Shown here: positions 46,061 through 58,437 of the stretch, piece after piece
Layout: every line of letters begins with the position of its first letter
Numbering within the stretch: position 1 is the stretch's first letter
Assembly: GCA_016490735.1 (NCBI GenBank)
Contig: JAEMWC010001430.1
Coordinates: forward strand, 27,501-91,500
Direction of reading: 5' to 3'
Source of the DNA: Pachyseris speciosa
Taxonomy: Eukaryota > Cnidaria > Anthozoa > Scleractinia > Pachyseridae
DNA length: 64,000 nucleotides
Made by a program: the position numbers and the translations under genes
Notes under the pieces: model-generated
Database searches by the model: none
Seen by the model: the letters and a program-made list of their open reading frames with translations, nothing else
Told to the model about the DNA's origin: nothing

Positions 46061-48139
46061 TATTTGAAAACATGCTTGATTGACATATGTCTTGCAGCTA
46101 AAAGAGGAAAAGTTTGAAATTTTCATGTCTTCACTAAAATTGTCATTTGTTACTACCAAATTAATTAAGATACTATAATTAAAAATTAATTAATTAATCT
46201 GAAAATAGTCAATTAGTGGCTAATTGTGCCACTGAAATTACAACCCATTTACATATATCACATTAAAACAACAAAAAAATGTAGATTAAGTCTTTGTAGG
46301 GTCAAATTTAACAGGGTTTGACATCTGCACTAGCCGGGTATTTACAAAATAAAATACAGTACATGTACACTAAATAGCATAAACAATGAAGCTAAACATA
46401 ACTTACAAAAATAAGTATAGTCTGTCCTTAAAGACATACGAAGCGAGTCTGATGGCCGACCTTAAACTGGTCACCAGTACAGTCCTACTGCGCCATTGGT
46501 ATGTGGACAGCGGTAGTCCCTTCATATTTTATTTGATTCTCTTAACTTGAAAATTAATTACCAGTAAGAAGACAAATTATGTAAAGTTTTAACGAGAATG
46601 ACAATAAAGAAAATTTAAAAATTACCATATTCCAGGTGGTCTTGGCTTTTTTTGTTTGTGTTGATCAATCATGAATACTACTTCAATCCAGACCCCAACC
46701 TGATTAGTAAATTTACTCCACAGACATCTCTTCCTCTATGCTTTACACCGCCTTGCACTTGAAGACATTTCAGACAAACTTTGATCATGGATGGAGAGAT
46801 TTCTGTTGAACTATATACCACCGACCACTCAAAAAGGCTAATTTAGGCAATTGAAAATGAATTTGAAAGAAATGAAGAAAATACAAAAATTATAAAAGTT
46901 AAAAGAGCATTTTATCCATCATGAAAACTATTGTTTGGATGGCTTGAATAGCATGTCATGAACAACAAGGGAAAAATGTTCTGTTCAATTTGCAGAAGGC
47001 ATGAACAAGGTAAGGTGCATGCAATGAAGAAAGATCCTAGGAAGGAGCTTGGGCTACTGAGATGTGCTGTGGGCTAGTGGATTTCTAAAGGTTACTAGCC
47101 CAGCTGTGGCTAGTGATTCAGCTGAGCAGAAATATTGTCTAACGCTGTTTAAGGTGATTCCTCACAGCTACATGGCGCATCCTTAATGCGCATAATTTAT
47201 GACGTCATTTAGTGCGCGCTTGTGCGCACATACACTAGAAACATTGCATATTTGCCTTGATATTGAGCTTTGTCCGCTAAAATTTTCCCTTTTTCATCTT
47301 GTTGTGATGAAACGAGCATGGTGACCACCCTTTCTTATTGCATGGTGTTACAGTACTCATAATAGGCATATGAAAAACCTATTTTAAGGAGTAGTTTAAT
47401 TGTAGAAGTTGGATTATTTATATTATAAATGATTTGAAAGTCTGCGTTTGGAGCCAGGAAGGAGTTTGAGATGACGATGTAGTGGTCCAATTTCCTTAAT
47501 TATTATTTGCAAGATTGCTTTAATATTCTATTTCAGCTAATTAATGATCATTTAAACAATTCTTAAAAAGCAAATAAAAATTTATAAACAACATTTACCA
47601 TCTTGTGACGCCTTCCCTGGCAACATTTACCATCTTGTAACACCTTCCCTGGTCTTAAAAAATCCATTTTAACTCTGTGGTTGGGCTTCAATGTTTGAAC
47701 AGAAATTAGATTGTGTTTTGGAAATTGACCGAATCCAAACACGAAAATAATTAATGCAGTGTTTCATTACCTTTACAACTTCTACATCCTCTTTAGCTTC
47801 TGAACATTGCTTAATAAATATTCTTTAGGAATTCTCTTAATCTTATCAATTCATTTTTACTGTATTATATTAGTTGATCACATGCATGTGTGGAATATTC
47901 ATTATCTGCCTAAAGTTTGTATGAGGCCTTCCAAGGGTTGGTCTTTTGTCACTTTGTCGCTCATTTACACAGTTTACAACTCTGTCACTTGTCACTGTCA
48001 CTGTTTAATTCATTAAAGTGAATTAACGTCCCTGTCAAAAACTGTCCTGATTTTCTGCCAATTCCTATACTGGTTTGTTGGTGCTTAATGGGAGAAGAAT
48101 GTTGCCTCAGTTGCTGTCATTTCTGCCCCTTGGAAGCTA

Positions 48140-48214
48140 ACCTGCGATCAGGCATTCTTTTCTGCAGGCGGGGGAGAAGAAGAGGAAAGAAAAAGAGAAT
48201 GCCTGATCGCAGGT
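48140..48214. mobile_element. short palindrome
   Basis: ACCTGCGATCAGGCATTCTT and its exact inverse around an AGAAGAAGAGGA centre, 75 bp. Confidence 0.7.
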
Positions 48215-48366
48215 AATATATTACTTGGAAGTCCTCTTATATGTACTGGCCATGATCAGCAGATTCACAAAATGTCTCACGTTGAATTGACCTTAATTTT
48301 TGCCCTGACATATACCTATACTTCAGATTTTCCTCCGGGATGGAACATCACAATATAAGTTCTCAC

Positions 48367-48521
48367 CTTTCAATGTTGTCCAGGCATGCTGTGCAATACA
48401 AGTGCCCACACCCTGTCTGCATGGCCATTCTCATAACAAAACCACAGGATGAACAGAGGAAGTGTTTGTCTATGTGTTCAAAATCTGAAGCAGGAACTCT
48501 ATATCCACCAGGGATAGACAT
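48367..48521 (-). CDS. TRAF-like gene, exon 1: start codon and RING
   Basis: The coding part of the first recognised exon: 51 codons plus two bases, donor GAAAG|GTGAGAAC. The chosen ATG at 48521 begins MSIPGGYRVPASDFEHID; the GGY...DF wording is usual at TRAF N-termini. The frame stays open a little upstream (AAKQSECV), so a longer start or an upstream exon is possible. RING ligands Cys23, Cys26, Cys38, His40, Cys43 and Cys46 are in place (FLCSSC...TGCGHLYCTAC). In the family this domain recruits an E2 enzyme for ubiquitin transfer in TNF-receptor, TLR or IL-1 receptor signalling. I do not assign orthology to a numbered vertebrate TRAF. Confidence 0.88.
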
Positions 48522-49002
48522 TACACACTCTGACTGCTTTGCAGCACTATATTTGGGACAAGAAAATTATAACAACAAATTATTAACAGGTGGAAAATTT
48601 ATGCATAAAACATGTAGTTAAATATCTCAGGGGCTTTGATAAATTATTTGTGACAGCTCAGCTATATATAATTTTCACTTTATTGGTGACTGAAAGCTCA
48701 TTTTCTAATCAACACAATTATTTCATTAAAATTTTAGTTCTATTCTTTACCTAAAATTTTGGTAAGATAAGGGTGGAAGTGTTAATTACTTACAGTGTAT
48801 TTTTAAAAGTCATCTTCCTCCCCTTCTCATGAGCCTTTTGATCGCGGCACTATTAATAATACTTGAATTAGCTCCTTATTTTCACTCCTTTCCTTCAAAC
48901 ATATACAGGGAAAGTGAACAACATTTTGAAGATGTTTCTGCTTTGCTGTACACAATTATTTTTTCAGCGCCGCCATCAAATAAACACCACATCTGACTTT
49001 TG

Positions 49003-49459
49003 CCAATCTCTTACCCAGAGTCCTCAGGCTCTTTGGCCAGCGGTTAGTTGCCAGGGGGCCATTTCTCAAAAGTTCCGTAAACGTTTCAGGCCTGAAAAGC
49101 CATTACAAAAACTAAGATCCATCTATTCTAAAAAGCTGGCCTTTAACTATGATTTCAAGATACTAAAGGGCAAATTTGTTGCAAAATTTCATTCCCGGAA
49201 ACGTCTTCGTTTTTAAGATATGAAGGAAATTGTGGGACCCAAAATATACCCGAAAAGTTTCTGGGGTTTTGAGAAACACACGCCAGGAGAGACTCTGGGA
49301 TAATGGACCGGCTATTTTCCCAGAAAATCTGGGGTAAAACAATGCAAGCCGTTATGGGCCAGCCAATCAAAAAATTTGAATTTTTTTCCATTATCCCAGA
49401 GTCATTCCGGGCGTCCACCCGCTGACCAAACAGCACGAGGACTCTGGGTACGAGATTGG
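49003..49459. mobile_element. MITE with CCAATCTC-ACCCAGAGTC ends, with a nested MITE
   Basis: Left CCAATCTCTTACCCAGAGTC and inverted right CCAATCTCGTACCCAGAGTC match for about 40 bp (through TTTGG-CAGCGG). The interior is interrupted at 49056-49281 by a second MITE. An apparent 104-aa minus frame at 49155-49469 is the terminal repeat read as protein. Confidence 0.75.
49056..49281. mobile_element. nested MITE with GGGCCATTTCTCAAAA ends
   Basis: GGGCCATTTCTCAAAAGTTC on the left; on the right CGAAAAGTTTCTGGGGTTTT and GAGAAA give an inverted imperfect match. CCAGG occurs just outside both ends (49051-49055, 49283-49287), a possible target duplication. Confidence 0.55.
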
Positions 49460-51732
49460 ACTTTAGCACGAAGAATTAGAATACCATGACCATATTTGGA
49501 CCGCGTTGCACCAATGCGTGAATGTGGACTTTGTTCACCACTCCGCGACTTAGACAAATCACCAAAACAACAACGTTCGGAAGGTCAGAATATACCAAGA
49601 AACGCATTTTGGTTCCGTTTACGCTTTAAATTTCGAGAAAAATTGATTCGTATTTACTGTAACAGCTCAACGCTCGCGCTTTCAGTGAACGTCGTTCGGA
49701 AGCAATGGCGCCGTGGACTTTGATCTCTGCTCTACGCTGAAGACCGATCGAACGTTCGAAACGTTAGAATATACCAAGAAACCCATTTCGATACCGTGTA
49801 CGGTTCAAGTTTCAAGAAAAGGTCATTCGTATTTACTTCAACAACTTAACTCTCGCGCTTTCAGTCATGATCAGGTCGAACGCAGCTGGTTCAGAACGTG
49901 GTTGGATTCGAAATTAAACGCGTGGAACGAGCCAGCTTGTTCCATATTGCCGTCAAATAACTACCAAAAGTAATGTCCCATAAAAGTTTGCAATTCGATG
50001 AACGATTGAACACACAACTGGAAACTACCTACCTTCTAAAGTAGCGTAAGCTTATATACGTGGTGTAGTGAAATAATTTCCGTATCGATAATCCGAGAAC
50101 TACAACATTTGTTGTGCGACAGTGGTTCCCAGCATGCTCTTAGCACTTGCGTCACACCCTTTTGTAAGGGGAATCCCCCATGTTTCGGCTGATACAGGGA
50201 ACAACGAGGACGGTAACTGCAACGAGAAAACCACAAAAAAAAAATAGGTTTGATGAACCGAAACAATAGCTCTGCAAGTGCTTATTACATTTCGGTACAT
50301 TTCTTTACCGTCTCCTGCAAAACAACAACGTGAAAATGACCACAAGATGCCTAAATAGATCTTTGTTTTAAAGATACAGTGGGAATCATGGAACCCGAAA
50401 TATGCCCGAAAAGTTCGGTCATGATAAAACGCAGACTGCACACTGCAGACTGTGCAGACCATGCAGACCATGGAGACTGGGAAATTTCTTTGATTGCTTA
50501 TTTTAACTCTGATTTGCATTTGATTGAGGTGTTTATGATTTTTTTCTTACTCTTTTGGTGACATTGCAACGGCTTCCAGTTTTTTGACCGGCTACCAGAA
50601 TAATTTTAGCCTTTGAGAATGCACTGTAAATTTCTCACAGGACAAACAAGATCCGCACAGTCATGGCAAGGAATTTCCATATCTTTTATACGAAGAATAT
50701 CTCCCAATCTAAACCTGTGTTTACTAACGGTTAGACGCGGTGGCGCCACTCAAAATTATTTTTAGATTGCGTTAGTTTCGTTATAAATAATTATTTCCAG
50801 CACTGAAAGCGGCTTCGTGAATGCAGCTTTATTTTTGTCAAACGTTTCCGGGGTCTCCAATCACTTATGGAAAATCTCTTGGTTTGAAAGGCTGATATAT
50901 TTTTTTCCCCACAGATCGCAAATCGGAGCTGTCTGACTCGATCTGATGAACATGGCGAAGCAACACGTGTGAAGGAACAGCGTCATAATTTCTTTTGCAG
51001 TTCAATCGAATGTTACTTCTGCCGTTTAGCGGTTCGATCCTAGGCGTTCGATAAAAGATTGCATCCGTTCAGCCTTTCAACCAATCTCCCCTGCGATCTG
51101 TTTCGAACGGCTTGTCTAGCCCCCGTTTCTTATCCGTTCGCTTGCTGGCCGTTCAGCTGTTCGAATGGATACCGTGTGGGAAACGCTTGGTTTACGGTAT
51201 CCCATAAGATAAATCACAAAGGGATGAATTCAGAGGTTCGCTCACTTGGTTTAATTAGCGACCTTTAGCAATGAGGACGAGAACGAGGACAAGGACTGGT
51301 ATGACCGATTGGGCCCTGGAACGAGAACGTCATCCACGGCGGCTTTTCCGCGGGAAACAAAAAACATTTAGGAAACCGGTCACGGTACGTGGACGAGCCT
51401 CATCCTACAGTGAAAGTCACTAGGGTTGAGCTTTAACAAATGAAGATTACCAGATGGTATAATTTAAGTCGTAAGCGTATTTGTACTGTAGTCATTTGAA
51501 TATGTGAGATTGCTTTGTTCTGAGAATGTCGCCATTAACAACAGGGACCGCGGGGGGGAGGGGCTGGTAGGGCTATAGCCCTACCACTTTTTTGCTGGGA
51601 TTTATTTTCTAGGGCTCCAGTTGACATGGAAAAATTTGGATTACATTACTTAAAAGTAATAAAACGCGTCTACTGTACTCTTGCATATTTGCGTTAAGTA
51701 AAAGGCTCAGTAAGGCCGTGCAGCAGTTAATA
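49460..51732. other. 2.3-kb intergenic stretch with no gene recognised
   Basis: Two related words about 185 bases apart (AGAATATACCAAGAAACGCAT near 49588 and AGAATATACCAAGAAACCCAT near 49767, each followed by a TTCGTATTTACT context) show an internal duplication at 49570-49880. A short CTGCAGACTGTGCAGACCAT repeat lies at 50437-50470. No coding domain found. Confidence 0.4.
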
Positions 51733-52098
51733 GGGACCTTAAGCAACGACGACGGCGACGGCAACGAAAACGTCATTTCAAAATATAGCTTCTCGTTTCT
51801 GTAACTCTTTCACGATTATTTCAACTTGTTTAATTTAAAAAATGCTGGCGAAATGTCCAGGAACAAAATTACTATGAACGACGTCAAAGTAGGGAAAAAG
51901 AAAGAAACATTTACCGTCATGCGCTCACGTTCTCAAGAAAACATAAAAATTGGTCATTTCACGTTGTTGTTTTGCAGAGAACGGCAAAGAAATGGACCAA
52001 AAAGCAAAGCGCATGTGCACAGCGATTGTTTTTGCTCATTAAGTCTATTGTTTTGTGACGTTCTCGTTGCCGTTGCCGTCCTCGTTGCTTAAGGTCCC
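51733..52098. mobile_element. MITE with GGGACCTTAAGCAACGACGA ends
   Basis: Left GGGACCTTAAGCAACGACGA and inverted right GGGACCTTAAGCAACGAGGA, both continuing CGGCAACG. TA lies outside both ends. 366 bp. A relative is degraded at 15372-15919. Confidence 0.85.
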
Positions 52099-52260
52099 TA
52101 ATGTCACAGGCGTTCCCACCGTATGAGGGACATGGATGACGGGACTAGGGCGATTTGCCCACATGCCTCCACTTGCAAACATTTCTGTGTGGTTTGTGTT
52201 AAAAAGGGGGTGTTAGATAGGCCTGCGCGACTCCCCACTAGCGTGTTTTTAGCCTCGAAG

Positions 52261-52895
52261 CTATATTTTTGCTCTATTGAGTATGTCTTTCAGGGAACGC
52301 CCTCTCTTGTAGGATATAAGTGGCGGTTCCTTAAATATTTCTCTGAGCGTCGGTTGTTTCTCAATAAAATGCCATTTGTTCATGAGGATTTCTTTTAAGT
52401 TTGGCAGTGATGGGTGATATTGCGTTACAAACGGCAAGATTCGTTTGTTTTCTTTCTCTTTTTGTCGGAGTGCTTGTTTCCTGTTTTGAAACTTTACTTC
52501 TGAGAGGTTTCTTTGGGTAAAGGCTTTAGGGTAGCCTCTATCAACAAGGTGTGTTTTGAAATTTTCTACTTTCTCTTCAAGTATTGTTTTAGAAGAGTTT
52601 GTCCTCAGAAGTCTTAAAGCCCCTTCTTTCACAAATCACCTCCTAACACCGGGAGGGTGACAGGATGAGAAATGTGTATATTAAAATGTCTCAGTAGGCT
52701 TGAATTGGGTTCGCACATCAAGAACTGATGTTGTTTCGAATCTTGCGCCTTTGTATATGATGGTGTCCAAGAAAGTTACTTCAGTTTCTGAAACTTCAGC
52801 CGTGAATTTAATTGTAGGGTAGTGTTTGTTTCCTTTCTCAATGAACTGTGTAATATTGTTTAACTCGGTTTTTATCTTTAATTTGTTGTTGTCAC
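52261..52895 (-). pseudogene. Penelope-like reverse transcriptase fragment
   Basis: From about 52870 leftward the minus frame gives HYPTIKFTAEVSETEVTFLD, FKPTETF, SSCHPPGV, then (from 52632) ALRLLRTNSSKTILEEKVEN and a C-terminus ending LKDILNRAKI at 52261. The part upstream of the palm domain is absent. Stops near 52645 and 52680 break the frame. It ends where its relative at 5446-6370 ends, and no GIY-YIG domain follows. Confidence 0.85.
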
Positions 52896-53101
52896 CGCTG
52901 TGACCACTGTTGCCATTGTTGTGCTTGGCGTTGTTGTTGTTGTTGTTGTTTGTTTTTGTTTTTATTATTGTAGTTGCGTAGATTCTGTTTCTTTTGTAAT
53001 TGCTGCTGTTGATTGTTCTTACCGGTTCAGTGTTGTTTGTTGTTTCCGTTATCGTTGCCGTTTACTGTTGCCCGTTTAAAGTCTTGCAGGCTGATCGGGG
53101 T

Positions 53102-53175
53102 GGAGTTTATACGTCCAACGAGGCGGTGAGTAAACGAATCATTCGTTCACTCACCTTGTTGGCTGTATAAACTCT
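53102..53175. mobile_element. short palindrome
   Basis: GAGTTTATACGTCCAACGAG and the inverse of GAGTTTATACAGCCAACAAG, with a GGTGAGTAAACGAATCATTC centre. 74 bp. Confidence 0.65.
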
Positions 53176-54358
53176 ACTCTGGCTACCCTCTTCTTGTCGA
53201 GTTCTTAAGCTTCCACCTTCAAGAACAAAATATAGATAAAAAGTAGAAAGCGACCGACAAACAAATTATTATTATTCATATTAAACAAAACAGAAAAATA
53301 ACTACAAAATAAAGACTAAATAACTTAGCGCTGCATTCTATCTACAAATAACTTAACTGTTCGACATCAACTGCATATAACGATCACAAAGAAACAATCA
53401 TGCAAAGAACGCCAGCGTTCATGTGAGGAACCACCACACCAGAAAATATTCCAGTTTCTTTACAGTCAAAGAGAAAACAAAATGAAACTTGACAGCGAAG
53501 TCAATGCTTTTCTCCAGGTCAGGCACAACAAATCTGGAATTCGTGTTCCTGAAAGAATGGCACTGAGACGAGTGACGATTCAAGACTTTCACCACTTGTT
53601 CCGAAATACTGAGTATCGAGTGCGACATAGCTGACTTGTACTAAAGTATGGTGATTGCATTGCTACATGTACATCGACAGTGTAATATCAAAAGCAGCTG
53701 CATAGAAATCCGAGTCTTAGGGCAGGATGCATTACTTGTTTTGGGGTTTATCAAAGACAATGGATAAAACTGACACTTGCAGTTTTCAAAATTACCATTT
53801 AGGTAAGGAGAAGCTCTTGATCAAGATTCCGAAGTGCTTTCCGTTTGATAGGAAAAATGAACCAGCAATAAGTTTTTATAACCAAATAGAATACTGCGGT
53901 GGAAGTTCTTAAATTAAGAAGAAAACAAACAAATTTGAATTATTCCTTTGAAGGTTACTAGTCCATTATATAACTGATTGTCAAAGAAGGGCTTATATAC
54001 AAAGTTTGAAGTAAAAAGGTGATACATGTTGATTCGTGTTTATTTCAGTAATAAAAAGGTCTAAAAGAAGTCAAATACAACAACATTGGCAGAGCTTTCA
54101 TGCAAACAAAGGACAGACATCCTAACTGACAACAGCTTACTAATATTTTTATAGATGCTATTATTATGTGTAGCAGCTCCAATGGTAGTTCAATAATTTT
54201 TTTTAAGGATGGGTAAGTAATCTTCTACAATGATGGCTGGATAATTAACGACCTATATAGGATGTCACTAAATGGAACAAAAAAAATGCAAAACATAAAT
54301 TTTTCAGTGTGGAAGATGAACAGATTACAGGCTGTAGCTGCAAAGAATTAATAAATAA
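53176..54358. other. no gene recognised
   Basis: Short frames on both strands around 53400-53630 show no domain. The sequence is AT-rich. Confidence 0.4.
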
Positions 54359-54586
54359 TTGAAGGGCTTGGTGGAAAACTATGCTAAGTGGATTTCTGGG
54401 AGGTTTTTTTTATTATTATTTTGCTCCAAAATTGCTGGGGTTTTTTGCATACTGGCGTGTTTTTATGTGGTTAACATTGCCTTGTATTCTTTTTCGCTGC
54501 TTTGCGCTTAGTCTTCAAGAAAACATGGGCCAAAAAACGCGTTCACCTAAAAATCCACTTAGCATAGTTTTCCACCAAGCCCTTTA
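54359..54586 (+). mobile_element. MITE with GAAGGGCTTGGTGGAAAACT ends, copy 1
   Basis: Terminal inverted repeats GGGCTTGGTGGAAAACTATG and, inverted, the same at the right, followed inward by CTAAGTGGATTT. Copy 2 lies 40 bases away in the opposite orientation. Confidence 0.8.
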
Positions 54587-54626
54587 ATTATCAATGGTCC
54601 ATGTACATGTACAGTGTAGCATTAAA

Positions 54627-54853
54627 TTGAAGGGCTTGGTGGAAAACTAATGCTAAGTGGATTTTTAGGTGAACGTGTTTTTTGGTTCATGTTTTCTCAA
54701 AGACTAAGCGCAAAGCAGCGAAAAAGAATACAGGACAATGTTAACCACATAAAAACAAGCCTGTATGCAAAAAACCAGCAATTTTGGAGCAAAATAAAAA
54801 AAAACTCAAAAAAATCCACTTACAGTAGCATAGTTTTCCACCAAGCCCTTCAA
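54627..54853 (-). mobile_element. MITE with GAAGGGCTTGGTGGAAAACT ends, copy 2
   Basis: Inverse of copy 1: the words AGACTAAGCGCAAAGCAGCG and ATGTTAACCACATAAAAACA match copy 1 in reverse. AAATTGAAGGGC and its inverse bound it. Confidence 0.8.
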
Positions 54854-55289
54854 TTTATTATTGAAGAGGGTCCTATACATGCACAGCACATGATTTATTC
54901 TTCATATAAATTAATTAATATATTGTTTAAAGAGCTACTACGATCAGAAAATTGTCTTTTTTCTTTAAATTTCGAAAGTGTATTTGCTTAACACCCGACT
55001 CACGAAATTTCAAGCTTAAATTTCAAGCAGAAGACTGTTTACTTTGAGTACAACTTTTTAATTTAACGGTCCGCCATTACTCACGTTCATAACTGACCGA
55101 TTAGGCCTCGGAGAGCTAGATCCGGGATAAAATGACGTCATTTATTTATTGGTTTCAAATTCCAGCGTGTGAATGCAGCTTATTCAGTATGCAAAACACG
55201 AGTTTGAGAGTCTGAAAGCTCCAAATTCCCCTGCTGTATGAAGCCGTTTCTGTGTCAAAATTAGCTTGCCAATTTTCTTCTTTCTTTGT

Positions 55290-55520
55290 TCAAAACTTTG
55301 TACGAACAACGTTGACTTTGCACACATGTCACCTTTTTGCACACACAATGAACACTTTGCACACATAATGTCAACTTTGCACACATAACGAACACTTTGC
55401 ACACATAATGAACACTTTTTGCACACATAATGTCAACTTTGCACACATAACGAACACTTTGCACACATAATAAACACTTTGCACGAACAACGTCGAGTTT
55501 GTACGAACAACGACGACTTT
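55290..55520 (-). repeat. minisatellite of about 19-21-bp units, left arm
   Basis: About ten units of TTTGCACACATAA followed by TGTCAAC or CGAACAC. Units near the inner edge change to GTACGAACAACG. Inverse arrays are at 58330-58437 and 60055-60200. The repeated VCK/MCAK reading frames are artefacts. Confidence 0.92.
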
Positions 55521-55989
55521 CTTTTGTACCAGGTTTGCAATTCATTTTTTATGTCTTCCTGTTCAGTCTAGCAGTAGTTCAGAATTGCCGAATATGGCTG
55601 GTATGATTTAGATTCCTCTTTAACAGAGTACCGTCCAGAGGGACAAAGTCTCTTTATACAAGCAACTGTTTCAAGCTAAGATTACAACATCGTTTGCAAT
55701 TCACTTTTAATGCCTTCCTGTTTATTCCAGCACAATGTGGGTGTACCTGGTTGAAAATGTGGCATTATTACCCTACTGAGGTGCTCTGCAAACTAAAAAC
55801 TAAAAAACTGGGTTCCCTCGCTACATCTCTGCTAGTTTTGTGACTGTTCTGTGTATCTTCTGTAACGTTTTTTTATGTAGCCAAATAAATAAATAAAAAA
55901 TTATAATGATAGTTTGCACGAATAGAACTTTTGATCGAACAGCTTGCTGCAAATAATGAATGTGTGAAAATGAAAGGGGTGACAGGCTG

Positions 55990-56340
55990 CACAATTCCTA
56001 CCAAAACTTTTTGAAACTTTTTTTATTTTGGCTCTAACACGTACATCCTTTAAGGATGTCCCTTTCTTATTTGAAAGGATAGGTGCTTGTTTGAATATCT
56101 GGCGAAGTAATGGCTGATTCAGTGATTTTGTATAAGATGCCATTTTTTGTGTAAAGCTTCTTTCAAAATAGATATTAATGGTTGATATTGTGTTACCATT
56201 AAAGGCAAGATTCAGTTCCTTTCTTTGTTGTTTTGTTTAAGTGCTGTAGCCAGCTTCCTGTGAATTTTATTCCTGATAGGAGTTTCTCTATTAGATTGCG
56301 TAGCTAGCCTCTGTCCAGCATGTGCTTCTTGAAATTTAAA
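55990..56340 (-). pseudogene. Penelope-like element fragment
   Basis: The minus frame shows LNQPLLRQIFKQAPILSNKK then TSLKDVRVRAKI, the degraded closing block of the Penelope RT region. More decayed sequence extends to about 56340. It lies within the long-inverted-repeat element. Confidence 0.7.
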
Positions 56341-57720
56341 ATGTTTTTTTTAATACATTAACCTTGACTGCTCTCTGAACGAAATCTTACGAATGTGGGA
56401 ATCCCGGGAATTTTGCACCTGTTTTTTTTTCTTTTTAAGCCCAATGATGCAATATGATGTAAGGTCCAATTATTTGATCAAGGGGGGATTAACCTTTATA
56501 AAGATCAACTGTCTTTCCCTGATCCCTAAAAAAGTGGTTGACCATTTCAAAGGAAAAAAGACAGACAAACAAAAAATAAAAAATTAATAAATAATAAATG
56601 AATGAAATAACAAGTAAAACATGCAGGCTCCCCAGGGTGACTTAAGGTAAGAAACTGTCAGACATATGCAGTGGCTATCGGAGGCGAAGAAATAAAAAAT
56701 AAAAAAACTAATTTTGTAAACTTTGTCCTTTAAACACCTCCATAAAATAGCCAACTATCTATCCTTTATATATCTTGCACATTCTTCAAACGTTCTGACA
56801 AGTGTTCAAAAGGTTACACCGCAATATCTTTGACCTTCAGTTGTTGCTTAAAATAGTACAAGAAAAGGAATGCCATTAGGAAAGCAGAGAAAAAGGAATG
56901 CCATTAGCAAGCATTCATACAAGTCATGGCTACTGGTAACTGGGTGTAACAATTTTAGCCATTAATGGCAATTTCATTTGTAGACAAGACTCCCAAAATA
57001 AGATGGAGTATGCTTAGTGTGAATCCAATATTATCTTCCCTGACCAAAAGCACTGAGAGGTGAAGAGTCAGGGAAGAAACATTTTGAGGCCAATATGTAA
57101 GTTATCACCTACTATATGTTTCTTTGACATTAGCATGTCAGCATTTGAGCAAAAATGTGGCTCTCAGTTTAAAATACCAACGTTGTGTGCCAACCCTAAA
57201 ATTGACAACAGAAGCATTATACATACAGACCTTCATTGGCTACTAGATAACCAGAATTGACCCAAAACTGTGAACAACATTTAATATGATCTAATAGTAT
57301 TTATTATTTTACAATGCCAAGAATAAGGTCAAATAAAGCACCAAAATGGCTTCCTCACATGCCTCCAAAACAGAAGGCTGTGAAATTCAAAGCAATGATT
57401 ACTTCTTAACTGAATAAAACTGTACCTTTTGAAACAGTATTGTTTCCATGTAACAATATTAATCCACCATTCCAGTCATTCCTTAACGTTTTGCAGAAAA
57501 GAGAGAAAACTATACAAAGTAGTGTTTGGTTAACCAATTTTTCTTAAGCTGCTTCCTTTGAAACGCAGAACTGCGTCTTGATGAGTGATAGCAAAGTGAA
57601 AAAATTATGTCCAGTTACTTTTAAACAAGTGCTCAGAGACTGGACAGGACTGGACTGGACAGCAAACCAAGATGTGATCTTGACTAGAATCATACCGACC
57701 AGAGGGACAAGACAGGAAAA
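56341..57720. other. interior of the long-inverted-repeat element, no gene recognised
   Basis: AT-rich, no recognisable domain. A TGGACAGGACTGGACTGGACAG microrepeat is at 57641-57662. Confidence 0.4.
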
Positions 57721-58437
57721 GAATAATAACACATATCTAGCAATTCTGAACTACTGCTAGACTGAACAGGAAGACAAAAAATGAATTGCAAACCAAGCTG
57801 CGATCTCAGCTAGAAACACTTGCTAATAATGTATAAAGAGATTGTCCCTCTGGACGGTAGTTAATTTGTTTTTAAGGGAAGAATCTAAATCATAGCCACC
57901 AGAGGGACAAGGTGTTAGAAGGAAACATCATTCTGAAATAGCAGTCGTAGTAAGTAAATAATAAAAGGTAAGTGTTAAATTTGTCTTTTCTTGTATATAG
58001 CAATATCTTGTATTGTGCACCTGAAGCTTTATTCAAAGAAGAAGCATCAATCTGAGTTCAGGAGCTCTCTAGGAGTATGGTAAGCTTACTAATGGAGCTG
58101 AAAGCCTTGAAATTTTGCTACCCAAATTTGTACATTGTATTACGAGGTTTTAACTGAGATAACAGCTTAGCTTTCTTCTTCGTACCCAAACTGTGAATGC
58201 TAGTTCACGTACTATGTGGTAGAAATTGTCCGCCATTTTGAAATTGCCGAGAATTTGCGACGAACGCTCCATTTGGGTTCTCGTTCCTAGTGCTCCACGG
58301 CTTTCCTTCGGGACGGTATCGTCCAAAGTCGTCGTTGTTCGTACAAACTCGACGTTGTTCGTGCAAAGTGTTCATTATGTGTGCAAAGTTGACATTATGT
58401 GTGCAAAGTGTTCATTATGTGTGCAAAGTTGACATTA

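Larger units (their letters stand above)
44074..48366. other. intron 1 of the TRAF-like gene
   Basis: Contains the TIR element 45179-46060 and the palindrome 48140-48214. A TTTC repeat lies near 44797. No other gene or RNA was recognised. Confidence 0.5.

Noticed and set aside
55184..55545. Cysteine-rich repeat protein (VCK/MCAK pattern)
   Set aside because: A minisatellite read as protein; the frame is lost in the inverse arm, which has the same repeat with indels.
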